Shown piece after piece: positions 56,969 to 64,000 of a stretch of 64,000 bases of DNA. The stretch covers positions 1-64,000 of the forward strand of contig NZ_JACHWP010000003.1 in NCBI RefSeq assembly GCF_014191425.1, in the 5' to 3' direction. The stretch is from Helcobacillus massiliensis. Lineage in GTDB: Bacteria > Actinomycetota > Actinomycetes > Actinomycetales > Dermabacteraceae. The notes beneath the pieces were generated by a model. The model made no database searches, was not told where the DNA came from, and worked only from the letters and a program-made list of their open reading frames with translations. How positions within the stretch are numbered: the stretch's first letter is position 1; every line of letters starts with the position of its first letter. The translations under genes were made by a program, and so were the position numbers.

Positions 56969-58068
56969 AGCGAATGGATGTGGGCGACGAGGTCGGTGAG
57001 GACCTGCGGGTCGGTGGTGGGCGGCACGCCGTGGCCGAGGTTCACTACCTGACCGGCGGCGGCGCGGCCCTGCTCGACGACGCGCTTCGCCTCAGCAAAG
57101 CGGACCTCCTCAGAGGAGAACAGGACCGACGGGTCGATGTTGCCCTGGACCGCGAGATGGCCCGGCAGCAGGTCGATCGCCTCGGACAGTTCGATCCGGT
57201 GGTCCACGCCCACGCACGTGGCGCCGGCGTCCGCGATCGCCGGCAGCATGTGGCCGGTCCCCACCCCGAAATGGGTGCGGGGGACATCGAGGTCCGCGAC
57301 GAAGCCGAGGGTGCGCTCCGAATGCGGCAGGACGTGCTCGCGGTACACCCGCTCGGACAGGGACCCGGCCCACGAGTCGAACAGCTGCACGGCGGAGGCG
57401 CCCGCTTCGACCTGGGCGCGCAGGAACTCGCCGGAGAGGTTCGCCACCCATTCGGCGAGGTGCGCCCACAGTTCGGGTTCGCGCGTCATGAGGGAGCGGG
57501 TGGTGAGGTGGTCGCGGGAGGGGCGGCCCTCCACCATGTACGACGCCACCGTGAACGGGGCGCCGCAGAAGCCGATCAGCGGGGTGGAGCCGAGCTCCTC
57601 GACGGTGATGCGGACGGCCTCGCGGATCGGGTCGAGCGCTGCGCGGATGACGTCATCCACCGGCGGCAGTGCGCGGATGTCCGCTTCGGAGGAGATCGGC
57701 TCCTCGAACACGGGGCCGATGCCCGGCTCGATGTGGACGCCGAGCCCCGCGATCTTCAGCGGGGTCATGATGTCCGAGAAGAAGATGCCCGCATCGACCT
57801 TGTGTCGCCGCACAGGCTGCAGGGTGATCTCCGCCGCCATCTCCGGGATCAGACAGGACTCCAGCATGCCCGTGGTGCCGCGCACCTGCTTGTACTCCGG
57901 GAGGGAGCGGCCGGCCTGCCGCATGAACCACACGCTCGGCGGAGCGTCCGCGACCTCGGCGCCCCGGCCGGCCAGACGCTTGACCAGCGGCGACTCAGCG
58001 GGGGACGGGGAGGGCGCGCCAGAAGGCCCTGAAGAGGGCGCAGAGAAGTCAGTCATGATGCCGCTCAT
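56965..58068 (-). CDS. hemE: Uroporphyrinogen decarboxylase
   Basis: 367 residues. Decarboxylates uroporphyrinogen III to coproporphyrinogen III. VWFMRQAGRSLPEYK, FSDIMTPLKIAG, GFCGAPFTVASYMVEG, FDSWAGSLS and GHGVPPTTDP are the expected motifs. The first 30 residues are a Ser/Pro-rich extension; an ATG at 58056 is an alternative start. First gene of the run hemE-hemY-hemQ-hemH-hemC-hemD-hemB-hemL plus a membrane protein, all joined by 0-4 base gaps or overlaps. Confidence 0.95.
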   Translation of the reverse strand: MSGIMTDFSAPSSGPSGAPSPSPAESPLVKRLAGRGAEVADAPPSVWFMRQAGRSLPEYKQVRGTTGMLESCLIPEMAAEITLQPVRRHKVDAGIFFSDIMTPLKIAGLGVHIEPGIGPVFEEPISSEADIRALPPVDDVIRAALDPIREAVRITVEELGSTPLIGFCGAPFTVASYMVEGRPSRDHLTTRSLMTREPELWAHLAEWVANLSGEFLRAQVEAGASAVQLFDSWAGSLSERVYREHVLPHSERTLGFVADLDVPRTHFGVGTGHMLPAIADAGATCVGVDHRIELSEAIDLLPGHLAVQGNIDPSVLFSSEEVRFAEAKRVVEQGRAAAGQVVNLGHGVPPTTDPQVLTDLVAHIHSL

Positions 58069-58120
58069 TGTGCCCTAGTGAGCTGAACGGCGAACATTCG
58101 CGTCCCGAGCACATCAGCCT

Positions 58121-58126
58121 TAAGGT
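58121..58126 (+). promoter_or_regulatory. -10 box of a leaderless promoter for hemA
   Basis: TAAGGT is followed by seven bases and the hemA ATG at 58134; no ribosome binding site is present. Confidence 0.45.
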
Positions 58127-58133
58127 TGATTCC

Positions 58134-59480
58134 ATGCTCATCGCTCTTCGCGCCACCCATGATCGGCTCGGGCTCGATGGCCTGGACCGCCTCGCACGCG
58201 GCGCTGAACGGCTCGACGCCGTGATCGGCGAGCTCAACGAGGAGCATCCGGACCAGCCCCTGATCGGCTGGGTGGTGATCGCCACCTGCAACCGCCTCGA
58301 GATCTACCTCGACGCCGACCGCTTCCACGACGCAGTCGACCTCGTGGTGCGCGCCGTCTCCCACACCAGCGGGCTCGATGAGACCACCGTCGCCGAATCC
58401 CTCGTCGCTGACGCCGGCCGCTCCAGCGCCCGCCAGCTCTTCTCCGTCGCCTCCGGCCTCGATTCCCAGGTCATCGGCGAAGCCGAGATCACCGGCCAGG
58501 TCCGCACCTCGTTCTCCGAGGCGCTCTCGGAGGGACGCACCACCAGCCTGCTCAACGACCTGTTCCAGGGCGCCATGCGCACCGCGAAGAAGGTCACCAC
58601 CTCCACCCGGGTCGGCGCCGCAGGCCGCTCCTCCGTCGCTGTTGCCCTGGACGCTGCCGAAGGACTTGTGGACTCCCTGCGCAACCGCGACGCCCTCATC
58701 ATCGGCACCGGTGCGATGGCCCGCATCGCGTCGGCCGAACTGCACCGCCGCCGCATCGCCACCCTGCGCGTGTTCTCCCCGTCCGGCCGCGCCCCCGGCT
58801 TCGCCGACACCCACAGCGCCGTCGCCGTCACCGAGGACGAGCTGCCCGCCGCCATCACCCGCTCCTCCGTCATCATCGCCGCGTCCGGCGGCGGCACCAC
58901 CGTGCTCAGCGCCGACAACGTCCGTCCCGAGGGCGAACTGGTGATCCTCGACCTCGCCCTCCACTCGGACGTGGACGACTCCGTTGCGGCCGTGGACCGG
59001 GTGCATCTGCTGGGCCTGGCCGACATCACCGCCGACACCGGAGAGACCGATGAGATGGAGCGCGCCCGCACCCTCGTGGAGGACGGCGTCACCCGCTTCG
59101 AGGAGCGCCAGCGCATCCGCGCCATGGACCCTGCCGTGTCCGCGATGCGCGCCAGCGTCCGCGCGGAGGTCACCGCCGAAGTGGAGGCTGTCCGTGCCGC
59201 CCGCGGTGATGACGCCGCCGAGCAGGTGGAGCGCTCCCTCAACCGCGTGTACAACCGGCTGCTCCATTCGCCGATGGCGCGCGCCCAGGAGCTGGCACGC
59301 ACCGGCAACGGGGCGAAGTTCCTCCACGCCGTGCACACCATCTTCGGCGTGGACGTCTCCGATCAGCTCAGCCTCAGCGCCTCGGACGGCCAGGCCCCGT
59401 CGGACGACCTCCACCAGCCGCCGATGACGGTGGCGCAGATGAACGACGCCATGAAAGAGGTCGACGCCCGTGTTCGATGA
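58134..59480 (+). CDS. hemA: Glutamyl-tRNA reductase
   Basis: 448 residues. Reduces Glu-tRNA to glutamate-1-semialdehyde, the committed step of the C5 haem route. The catalytic Cys is in VVIATCNRLEIYL, followed by SVASGLDSQVIGEAEITGQV and the NADPH fold IIGTGAMARIA. The C-terminal dimerisation helices are present, then a 25-residue tail. It diverges from hemE. The start is the ATG at 58134, since the longer in-frame extension runs through the promoter gap and has no support. Confidence 0.95.
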   Translation: MLIALRATHDRLGLDGLDRLARGAERLDAVIGELNEEHPDQPLIGWVVIATCNRLEIYLDADRFHDAVDLVVRAVSHTSGLDETTVAESLVADAGRSSARQLFSVASGLDSQVIGEAEITGQVRTSFSEALSEGRTTSLLNDLFQGAMRTAKKVTTSTRVGAAGRSSVAVALDAAEGLVDSLRNRDALIIGTGAMARIASAELHRRRIATLRVFSPSGRAPGFADTHSAVAVTEDELPAAITRSSVIIAASGGGTTVLSADNVRPEGELVILDLALHSDVDDSVAAVDRVHLLGLADITADTGETDEMERARTLVEDGVTRFEERQRIRAMDPAVSAMRASVRAEVTAEVEAVRAARGDDAAEQVERSLNRVYNRLLHSPMARAQELARTGNGAKFLHAVHTIFGVDVSDQLSLSASDGQAPSDDLHQPPMTVAQMNDAMKEVDARVR

Positions 59481-59805
59481 CGTCCGCACCCTCCGCGACG
59501 AGGACCGCGCAGCCCTGCGCGCCCTCCTGAGCACCGACGCCCCCGCCTCCAGCGCCGATGCGTTCCGCGCCCTGCCCGCCATCCTGGCCGACGGGGACGA
59601 CACCCCCGCCGCGGTCCGCGCCCGCATCGACCTGACCCTGCTGAGCATCCTCGACGGGTTCGTGGACAGCGCCCTCTACCAGGTGGACGAGCTGACGAAG
59701 GACGCCCGCCGCATCGCCGACCTCAGCGGCGACCAGTCGCTGCCGCCCGCCGCCGACGCGGTGCGCGACGCCGTGGAGACAGCCGCCCAGCACTCCACGA
59801 CCTGA
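59470..59805 (+). CDS. Hypothetical alpha-helical protein downstream of hemA
   Basis: 111 residues, start GTG inside the last codons of hemA (11-base overlap). The sequence is Ala/Asp/Arg-rich, acidic and predicted helical (DEDRAALRALLS, RARIDLTLLSILDGFVDSALYQVDEL). No signal peptide or membrane helix. I do not recognise a family. The overlap and codon pattern favour a real gene co-translated with hemA. Confidence 0.6.
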   Translation: MFDDVRTLRDEDRAALRALLSTDAPASSADAFRALPAILADGDDTPAAVRARIDLTLLSILDGFVDSALYQVDELTKDARRIADLSGDQSLPPAADAVRDAVETAAQHSTT

Positions 59806-59821
59806 CGTGGTCCGGCCCGCA

Positions 59822-61939
59822 TCACCAGCGGAAGCCGGACTCCTTCAGCTGCCGCTCCACCTCCGGTGCTGCGCTGGCCGCGTAGGTCGAGGTCAGGTGG
59901 TAGTGGTCAGTGAAGACAGTGACGTTGCCGCGAGCCGGAGCGCACTCTCCATCGGGACAGACCACGGGCGTGAGATCCACAGGATGGATGTGGTCGGCGC
60001 CGACGAGGTCAGCGTCCGGGCGGGCACGGTCCAGCCCCTGCCCCAGAGGCGAGGTGCAGTCCGCTGACCGCTCCTCACTGCAGGCGTTCGGCTCGGTGCT
60101 CAGCCGCGGAGAATCCCTCAGAGCGATCACCTCGACCCCATCAGCGGCCATCTTCTCCGCCAACCGTGCGGCGCCGGGGAAGGGACGCTCATCGCCGCGA
60201 ATGGGCACATCGGTCGTGATCATCACGACCGCGTCCGGCTTCACCGCCGCGACGTACTGTTCGGCGAGCTCGGTGTACTCCGAGCAGCGCTTCGCATTGC
60301 CGCCCCACGCATCCTTCTCGGCGCCGAAGCCGCAGCCCGGTTCGAACAGCGCGATGGCTCGCCATCCCTTCGCTTCCGCGATCGCGTCAACGCTGGGCGC
60401 CATCTGCTCCATTCGTGAATTGCCGATGTAGACGATGACCTTCTCATCGCCGCGCGTCGGCTCCGCAGGGCTTCGCATCCGGCAGGAGGACAGGCCCTTC
60501 GGCGCGGCGAAGCGGCCCTCACACTTCTCCTTCAGCCCGAACCAGTCCTTCGGGGCGCCGTCCCGGCCCGGAAGCTCCGGGGCCGACGGGTCCCGCTGCG
60601 GGTGGGGCGTGAAACCGGGCTCGAGGGCACGCGCCCCAGGGTTGTTCGCGTACGCCAGCCCCTCCTGCTCCGCGATCTGCCCCGATGCGCCGCGATGGAC
60701 ACCCCAGACCCCGCCGGCGCCCACAGCCAGCACCGCCGCGATCACGACCGCTGCCCGCACTGGGCGCTGCTCAGCCCACCTCAGGCGCCGGAACGGAGTG
60801 TCCACCAGGCGCGTCAGCAGCCACGCCAGCACCAGCGACACCGCCACCACAGCCGCCCCCACCAGCGGGGGGAGGCGCAGCTCATCGCGCTGAATCAGCA
60901 GAACGATCAGCAGAGGCCAATGCACCAGGTACAGGCCGTAGCTGATCGACCCGAGGGACTGGAACGGCCGCGAGGCCAGGAGCCCATTGTGTCCGGCGAG
61001 CATCACCACCGCCGCGGCCGACAGCGGCCACAGTGCGATCAGGCCGGGGAACAGGCCCGCCACATCGACCAGGGCTCCCATGGAGACCAGCGCCGCGACC
61101 GCACCGTAGGACGCCGCAGCGCGAGCAACCGGCCGCTGGGCGAAGACGGCCAGGCCTCGGCCACCGCGATGATGCAGCGCAATCGCCACCAGGCAGCCCA
61201 GGCAGAACTCCCACAGCCGTGCCGCGGTATCGAAGTACGCCACCTCCTGATGACGGCCCGTGGACACGATCGACCACACGAGGGACACCGCGAACAGTGC
61301 CCCCAGCACGAGTGCGGCCGAGCTGAAGCGGGCGCGGGTGCGGCGATGCGCCGGGACGCGGCGCGTGAGCACTGTGACCAGCGCGAACAGCAGCGGCAGC
61401 AGAAGGAACACCTGCGCCTGGATCGACAGCGACCAGAAGTGCTGCAGCATCGGTGCCCGCTGCTGCGCCGCTGCGTAGTAGTCCACGCTCTGGCCGATGA
61501 GGAACCAGTTCTCCACCTGCGCAAGGGACGCCACCGCGTGCGGCAGTTCGGTCATCACAGCCTGCGGCCCCGCCAGAGCCCACACCAGTGCGAGCGACCC
61601 CACGATCACCACAGCGGCCGGCGGCAGGAGTCGTTTGAAGGTGCGGGCCCAGTAGGCGAGGGGCGCCGATGGCTGATCGCGCTCCCATCGCCGCAGGAAC
61701 GTGCCGGTCAGGAAGAAGGCGGAGACGAACAGGAAGACGTCGACGCCGCCGGACACCCGGCCGACGAACACGTGGTAGAGCACCACGAGCAGGACGGCAA
61801 GACCCCGCAGCCCGTGGATGTCGCGGCGGAACACGGGGCGGTCGGAAAGGGGCGCGCGGCGGCGTCCACGGGGTTCCGCGGTGGCGCCGGGGCGGCCGAC
61901 GGGCCCCCGGCGACTCGGCCGGTTCGGGGAACTGCTCAC
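59822..61939 (-). CDS. OafA/YrhL-type acyltransferase with SGNH domain
   Basis: 705 residues. The N-terminal acyltransferase-3 domain (about 40-400) has ten or more membrane helices, the conserved DIHGLRGLAVLLVVLYH (catalytic His region) and the external FLFVSAFFLTG. After a linker, an SGNH-like domain (about 500-700) begins YIGNSRMEQM (GNS in place of GDS) and ends with the Asp-His box FTDHYHLTSTYA. Such fusions O-acetylate cell-surface polysaccharide or peptidoglycan sugars using cytoplasmic acetyl-CoA. The target here is unknown. The first 38 residues are basic and disordered. Confidence 0.9.
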   Translation of the reverse strand: MSSSPNRPSRRGPVGRPGATAEPRGRRRAPLSDRPVFRRDIHGLRGLAVLLVVLYHVFVGRVSGGVDVFLFVSAFFLTGTFLRRWERDQPSAPLAYWARTFKRLLPPAAVVIVGSLALVWALAGPQAVMTELPHAVASLAQVENWFLIGQSVDYYAAAQQRAPMLQHFWSLSIQAQVFLLLPLLFALVTVLTRRVPAHRRTRARFSSAALVLGALFAVSLVWSIVSTGRHQEVAYFDTAARLWEFCLGCLVAIALHHRGGRGLAVFAQRPVARAAASYGAVAALVSMGALVDVAGLFPGLIALWPLSAAAVVMLAGHNGLLASRPFQSLGSISYGLYLVHWPLLIVLLIQRDELRLPPLVGAAVVAVSLVLAWLLTRLVDTPFRRLRWAEQRPVRAAVVIAAVLAVGAGGVWGVHRGASGQIAEQEGLAYANNPGARALEPGFTPHPQRDPSAPELPGRDGAPKDWFGLKEKCEGRFAAPKGLSSCRMRSPAEPTRGDEKVIVYIGNSRMEQMAPSVDAIAEAKGWRAIALFEPGCGFGAEKDAWGGNAKRCSEYTELAEQYVAAVKPDAVVMITTDVPIRGDERPFPGAARLAEKMAADGVEVIALRDSPRLSTEPNACSEERSADCTSPLGQGLDRARPDADLVGADHIHPVDLTPVVCPDGECAPARGNVTVFTDHYHLTSTYAASAAPEVERQLKESGFRW

Positions 61940-61946
61940 GAAGGGC

Positions 61947-63272
61947 TCAGCAGGCGGACCGGATCGCCGTCTCAGTCAGCAGGGACTTCGCCGCCAGGAA
62001 CAGGTCATGCGGGTCCGTCACCGCGGTCATCTCCCGCAGGGAGTGCATCGACAGGATCGGCACACCCACATCCACGGTCAGGAAGCCGAGACGGGTCGCG
62101 GTGATCGGGCCGATCGTCGAACCGCACGGCATCGCATTGTTCGAGACGAACTCCTGCGAGGTGACACCGGCGGCGGCGCACGCGGCAGCCCAGGCGGCGG
62201 CGCCGCGGCCGTCCGTGGCGTAGCGCTGGTTCGCGTTGATCTTCAGGATGGGACCGCCGCCTGCGACCGGCAGGTTCGCGGGGTCGTGCCGCTCCGCGTA
62301 GTTCGGGTGCACACTGTGGCCCACATCCGAGGACACCAGCAGGCTGCTCGCGAACGCACGACGCCGCGTGGCGTCGTCGCCGCCGAGCGCCAGATGCAGG
62401 CGCACCAGCACGTCCTCCAGGAACGGTCCGGCGGCACCGGAGCGGGTCGCGGAGCCCACTTCCTCATGGTCATTGGCGACGAACACGGCGATGCGGTCCG
62501 TGGGCTCCGCTTCGATCATGGCGCGCACGCCCGCATGGGTGGACAGCAGGTTGTCGAGGCGGCCCGAAGCGAACAGCTCCTCGCGGGCACCGATGACGGC
62601 GGGTGTCTGGGTGTCGGCGGTGACGATGTCGTACCCGGCGATGTTCGCGGGGTCCACCGGTGCGGCCTCACCCGTCACCGGGTCCTCGGCGAGTGCTGCC
62701 AGGTCGGCGAGCACATCGTGCTCGTCGGTGGCCAGTCCCGTGATCGGCTGCAGGTGCCGCTGCGGGTCGAGCTTCAGGCCCTCGGAGTTGACCTGGCGGT
62801 CCAGGTGGATCGCCAGCTGCGGAACCCGCAGGTACGCCCCGGTGCGGACGAGGCGCACGGTCCCGCCGGCCAGGACGATCCGTCCCGCCAGTGCCAGGTC
62901 GCGGTCGAGGAACGAGTTCAGCAGCGCCCCGCCGTACACCTCCACCCCGACCTGGGAGAACCCGGCGGCGCTGGTGGAGGGCTTCGGCTTGAGCTTCAGC
63001 GACGGCGAATCCGTGTGCGCGCCGAAGATCGTCAGCGCAGTGGTGGAGTCGGCACCCGTCGGCACCGCGGCGGCGATGATGGAGCCGTCCCGCACCACGA
63101 ACACCCGCGCGCCCGGCTCGACCTGCCAGTCGTCCTCTTCGCGCAGTTCGGAGAAGCCGGCCTCGCGCAGGCGGCGAGCGGATTCGCGCACCGCGTGGTA
63201 GCTGGAGGGGGAGGCGGTCACGAACGCGGCGAGATCATCGACGAACTCGCGGGCGTCGGCGAGGCGGGGCAT
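61947..63272 (-). CDS. apeB: M18-family aspartyl aminopeptidase
   Basis: 441 residues. A dinuclear metallopeptidase removing N-terminal acidic or other residues. Metal ligands are in FGAHTDSPSLK (His and first ligand), ASGRLDNLLS (bridging Asp), VANDHEEVGS (Glu pair), SSDVGHSVHP and the C-terminal PILSMHSLREM. Cytoplasmic, no signal peptide. It is seven bases upstream of the acyltransferase start and may share its transcript. Confidence 0.95.
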   Translation of the reverse strand: MPRLADAREFVDDLAAFVTASPSSYHAVRESARRLREAGFSELREEDDWQVEPGARVFVVRDGSIIAAAVPTGADSTTALTIFGAHTDSPSLKLKPKPSTSAAGFSQVGVEVYGGALLNSFLDRDLALAGRIVLAGGTVRLVRTGAYLRVPQLAIHLDRQVNSEGLKLDPQRHLQPITGLATDEHDVLADLAALAEDPVTGEAAPVDPANIAGYDIVTADTQTPAVIGAREELFASGRLDNLLSTHAGVRAMIEAEPTDRIAVFVANDHEEVGSATRSGAAGPFLEDVLVRLHLALGGDDATRRRAFASSLLVSSDVGHSVHPNYAERHDPANLPVAGGGPILKINANQRYATDGRGAAAWAAACAAAGVTSQEFVSNNAMPCGSTIGPITATRLGFLTVDVGVPILSMHSLREMTAVTDPHDLFLAAKSLLTETAIRSAC

Positions 63273-63306
63273 GGGGTGTCCTTTCGAGGGGGAGAAGGGC
63301 TTCTGC

Positions 63307-64000
63307 TCAGCGTACGTGACCGTCGGTGCCGCGGCAGGGCTTCATGCGAAGAAGCTTCGCCTCGCCCACCTGGTGCACCACCTCCGCTGCGCCGGTGTCG
63401 CTGATCTCGTTGAGCCCCGTGTAGGTGGCGCTGCCCTCGCCGATCTCCTCCGGCCCGAAGTCGAGGGCGTAGTCGACCCCGAGATCGTGCATCGCATCGC
63501 ACACCTTCGGGTTCACCTGCGCGTCGTCAAGCTTCGCGTTCAGCAGGTGCTGCTCACGCGGGGCGGAGAAGCTGATCGTGTAGTTGAGGACCTTCCGATC
63601 GCCGATCGCATACGCGAGCGACGACCCGTTCAGCGCGTTCGTGGCGATGACCGCATCCTCCGGCACATAGTCGGGCAGGGACCGCAGGAGGACCTTCTCG
63701 TCATCGCTGAGCAGGGGGCCCGGGCGCCACTGCTCGTGGGCGAACTCCACGACCCCCTCCGATGCCCACGACATCGAACTGAGGCCGCCCACGGCAACCA
63801 GCCCGACCAGGACGATGCGGGGGCTCGCCCACTTCTCGGTAATGACCTCCGCAGCGAGGCCGATCGCGGGCAGCCCCACCACGAGCGGGATCGCCGCCAT
63901 GCGCCACTGGTCGCTGTAGAACGGGCCGGTGACGTCGTAGCGCAGCGGCTGCTCATTGACCGCAAGTGCCACATAGAACACCCACCCTGACGCCAGGAAC
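63307..64000 (-). CDS. C-terminal part of a large membrane protein (DUF6541-like, partial)
   Basis: About 231 residues are visible and the frame stays open to the window edge. Two predicted transmembrane helices (around MAAIPLVVGLPAIGLAAEV and IVLVGLVAVGGLSSM) are followed by an external domain with LPDYVPEDAVIATNALNGSSLAYAIG. YSDQWRMAAI resembles the closing region of DUF6541 proteins, large multi-spanning actinobacterial membrane proteins. Function unknown; the N-terminal part lies outside the window. Confidence 0.65.
   Translation of the reverse strand, partial: FLASGWVFYVALAVNEQPLRYDVTGPFYSDQWRMAAIPLVVGLPAIGLAAEVITEKWASPRIVLVGLVAVGGLSSMSWASEGVVEFAHEQWRPGPLLSDDEKVLLRSLPDYVPEDAVIATNALNGSSLAYAIGDRKVLNYTISFSAPREQHLLNAKLDDAQVNPKVCDAMHDLGVDYALDFGPEEIGEGSATYTGLNEISDTGAAEVVHQVGEAKLLRMKPCRGTDGHVR

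Overview
The window is high-GC DNA from an actinobacterium. Three features place it there: the pknA-pknB-pbpA-rodA-pstP-fhaB-fhaA block next to crgA and a class E sortase, the coproporphyrin-dependent haem pathway (CgoX, ChdC/HemQ, ferrochelatase with a Cys-rich tail), and a CobW-like Mrf homologue beside cysteine-free ribosomal proteins. A member of the Micrococcales (Dermabacteraceae/Brachybacterium-like) is my best guess, but the sequence alone does not prove genus. I see no insertion sequence, phage gene, CRISPR array or integrase; this is chromosomal core plus lineage-specific lipid, iron and zinc functions.

Layout. 1-5.9 kb: an exported-protein fragment, pheA, a lipid kinase, serS, a HAD phosphatase, ybaK and a quinone oxidoreductase. 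6-9.7 kb: tRNA-Ser(UGA), a lipoprotein, a Bcp peroxiredoxin with a membrane protein, a phosphatidylcholine synthase, tRNA-Ser(GCU). 10-17.5 kb: ppc, then a response regulator/histidine kinase/ABC-2 exporter operon and a formate/nitrite channel. 17.7-23.2 kb: a divergon of fatty acyl reductase-HAD fusion, SDR, acyltransferase and alkyl-DHAP synthase, which together match the steps of ether-lipid synthesis. 23.6-28.6 kb: tRNA-Arg(ACG), two LppM-domain lipoproteins with long low-complexity tails, an SGNH hydrolase, crgA, and a sortase preceded by a tiny overlapping ORF. 28.6-38.3 kb: pabA/trpG and the Ser/Thr kinase-cell wall cluster. 38.4-41.2 kb: sqdB-sqdX for sulfoquinovosyl lipid. 41.5-44 kb: five cysteine-poor ribosomal proteins and a divergent mrf around a palindromic Zur-like box. 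44.1-49 kb: a siderophore uptake operon with an ABC ATPase fused to a siderophore-interacting reductase. 49-59.8 kb: eight contiguous haem genes (hemE to hemL) divergent from hemA. 59.8-64 kb: an OafA-type acyltransferase, an M18 aminopeptidase and the C-terminus of a large membrane protein.

How the genes fit together. Three unusual membrane-lipid routes lie in one window (phosphatidylcholine, 1-O-alkyl ether lipid, sulfolipid), suggesting an unusual polar-lipid composition for an actinobacterium. Zinc limitation (ribosomal paralogues and Mrf), iron limitation (DtxR-type box and siderophore operon) and haem supply are adjacent. Many operons are built from 1-4 base stop/start overlaps, and at least nine genes have a TANNNT -10 box only 6-8 bases before the start codon, so leaderless transcription is probably common here.

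A genome-scale signal also stands out: the 9-mer GCCGACGGG (either strand) occurs about 47 times by hand count, roughly ten times the composition expectation, in genes, antisense and intergenic alike.
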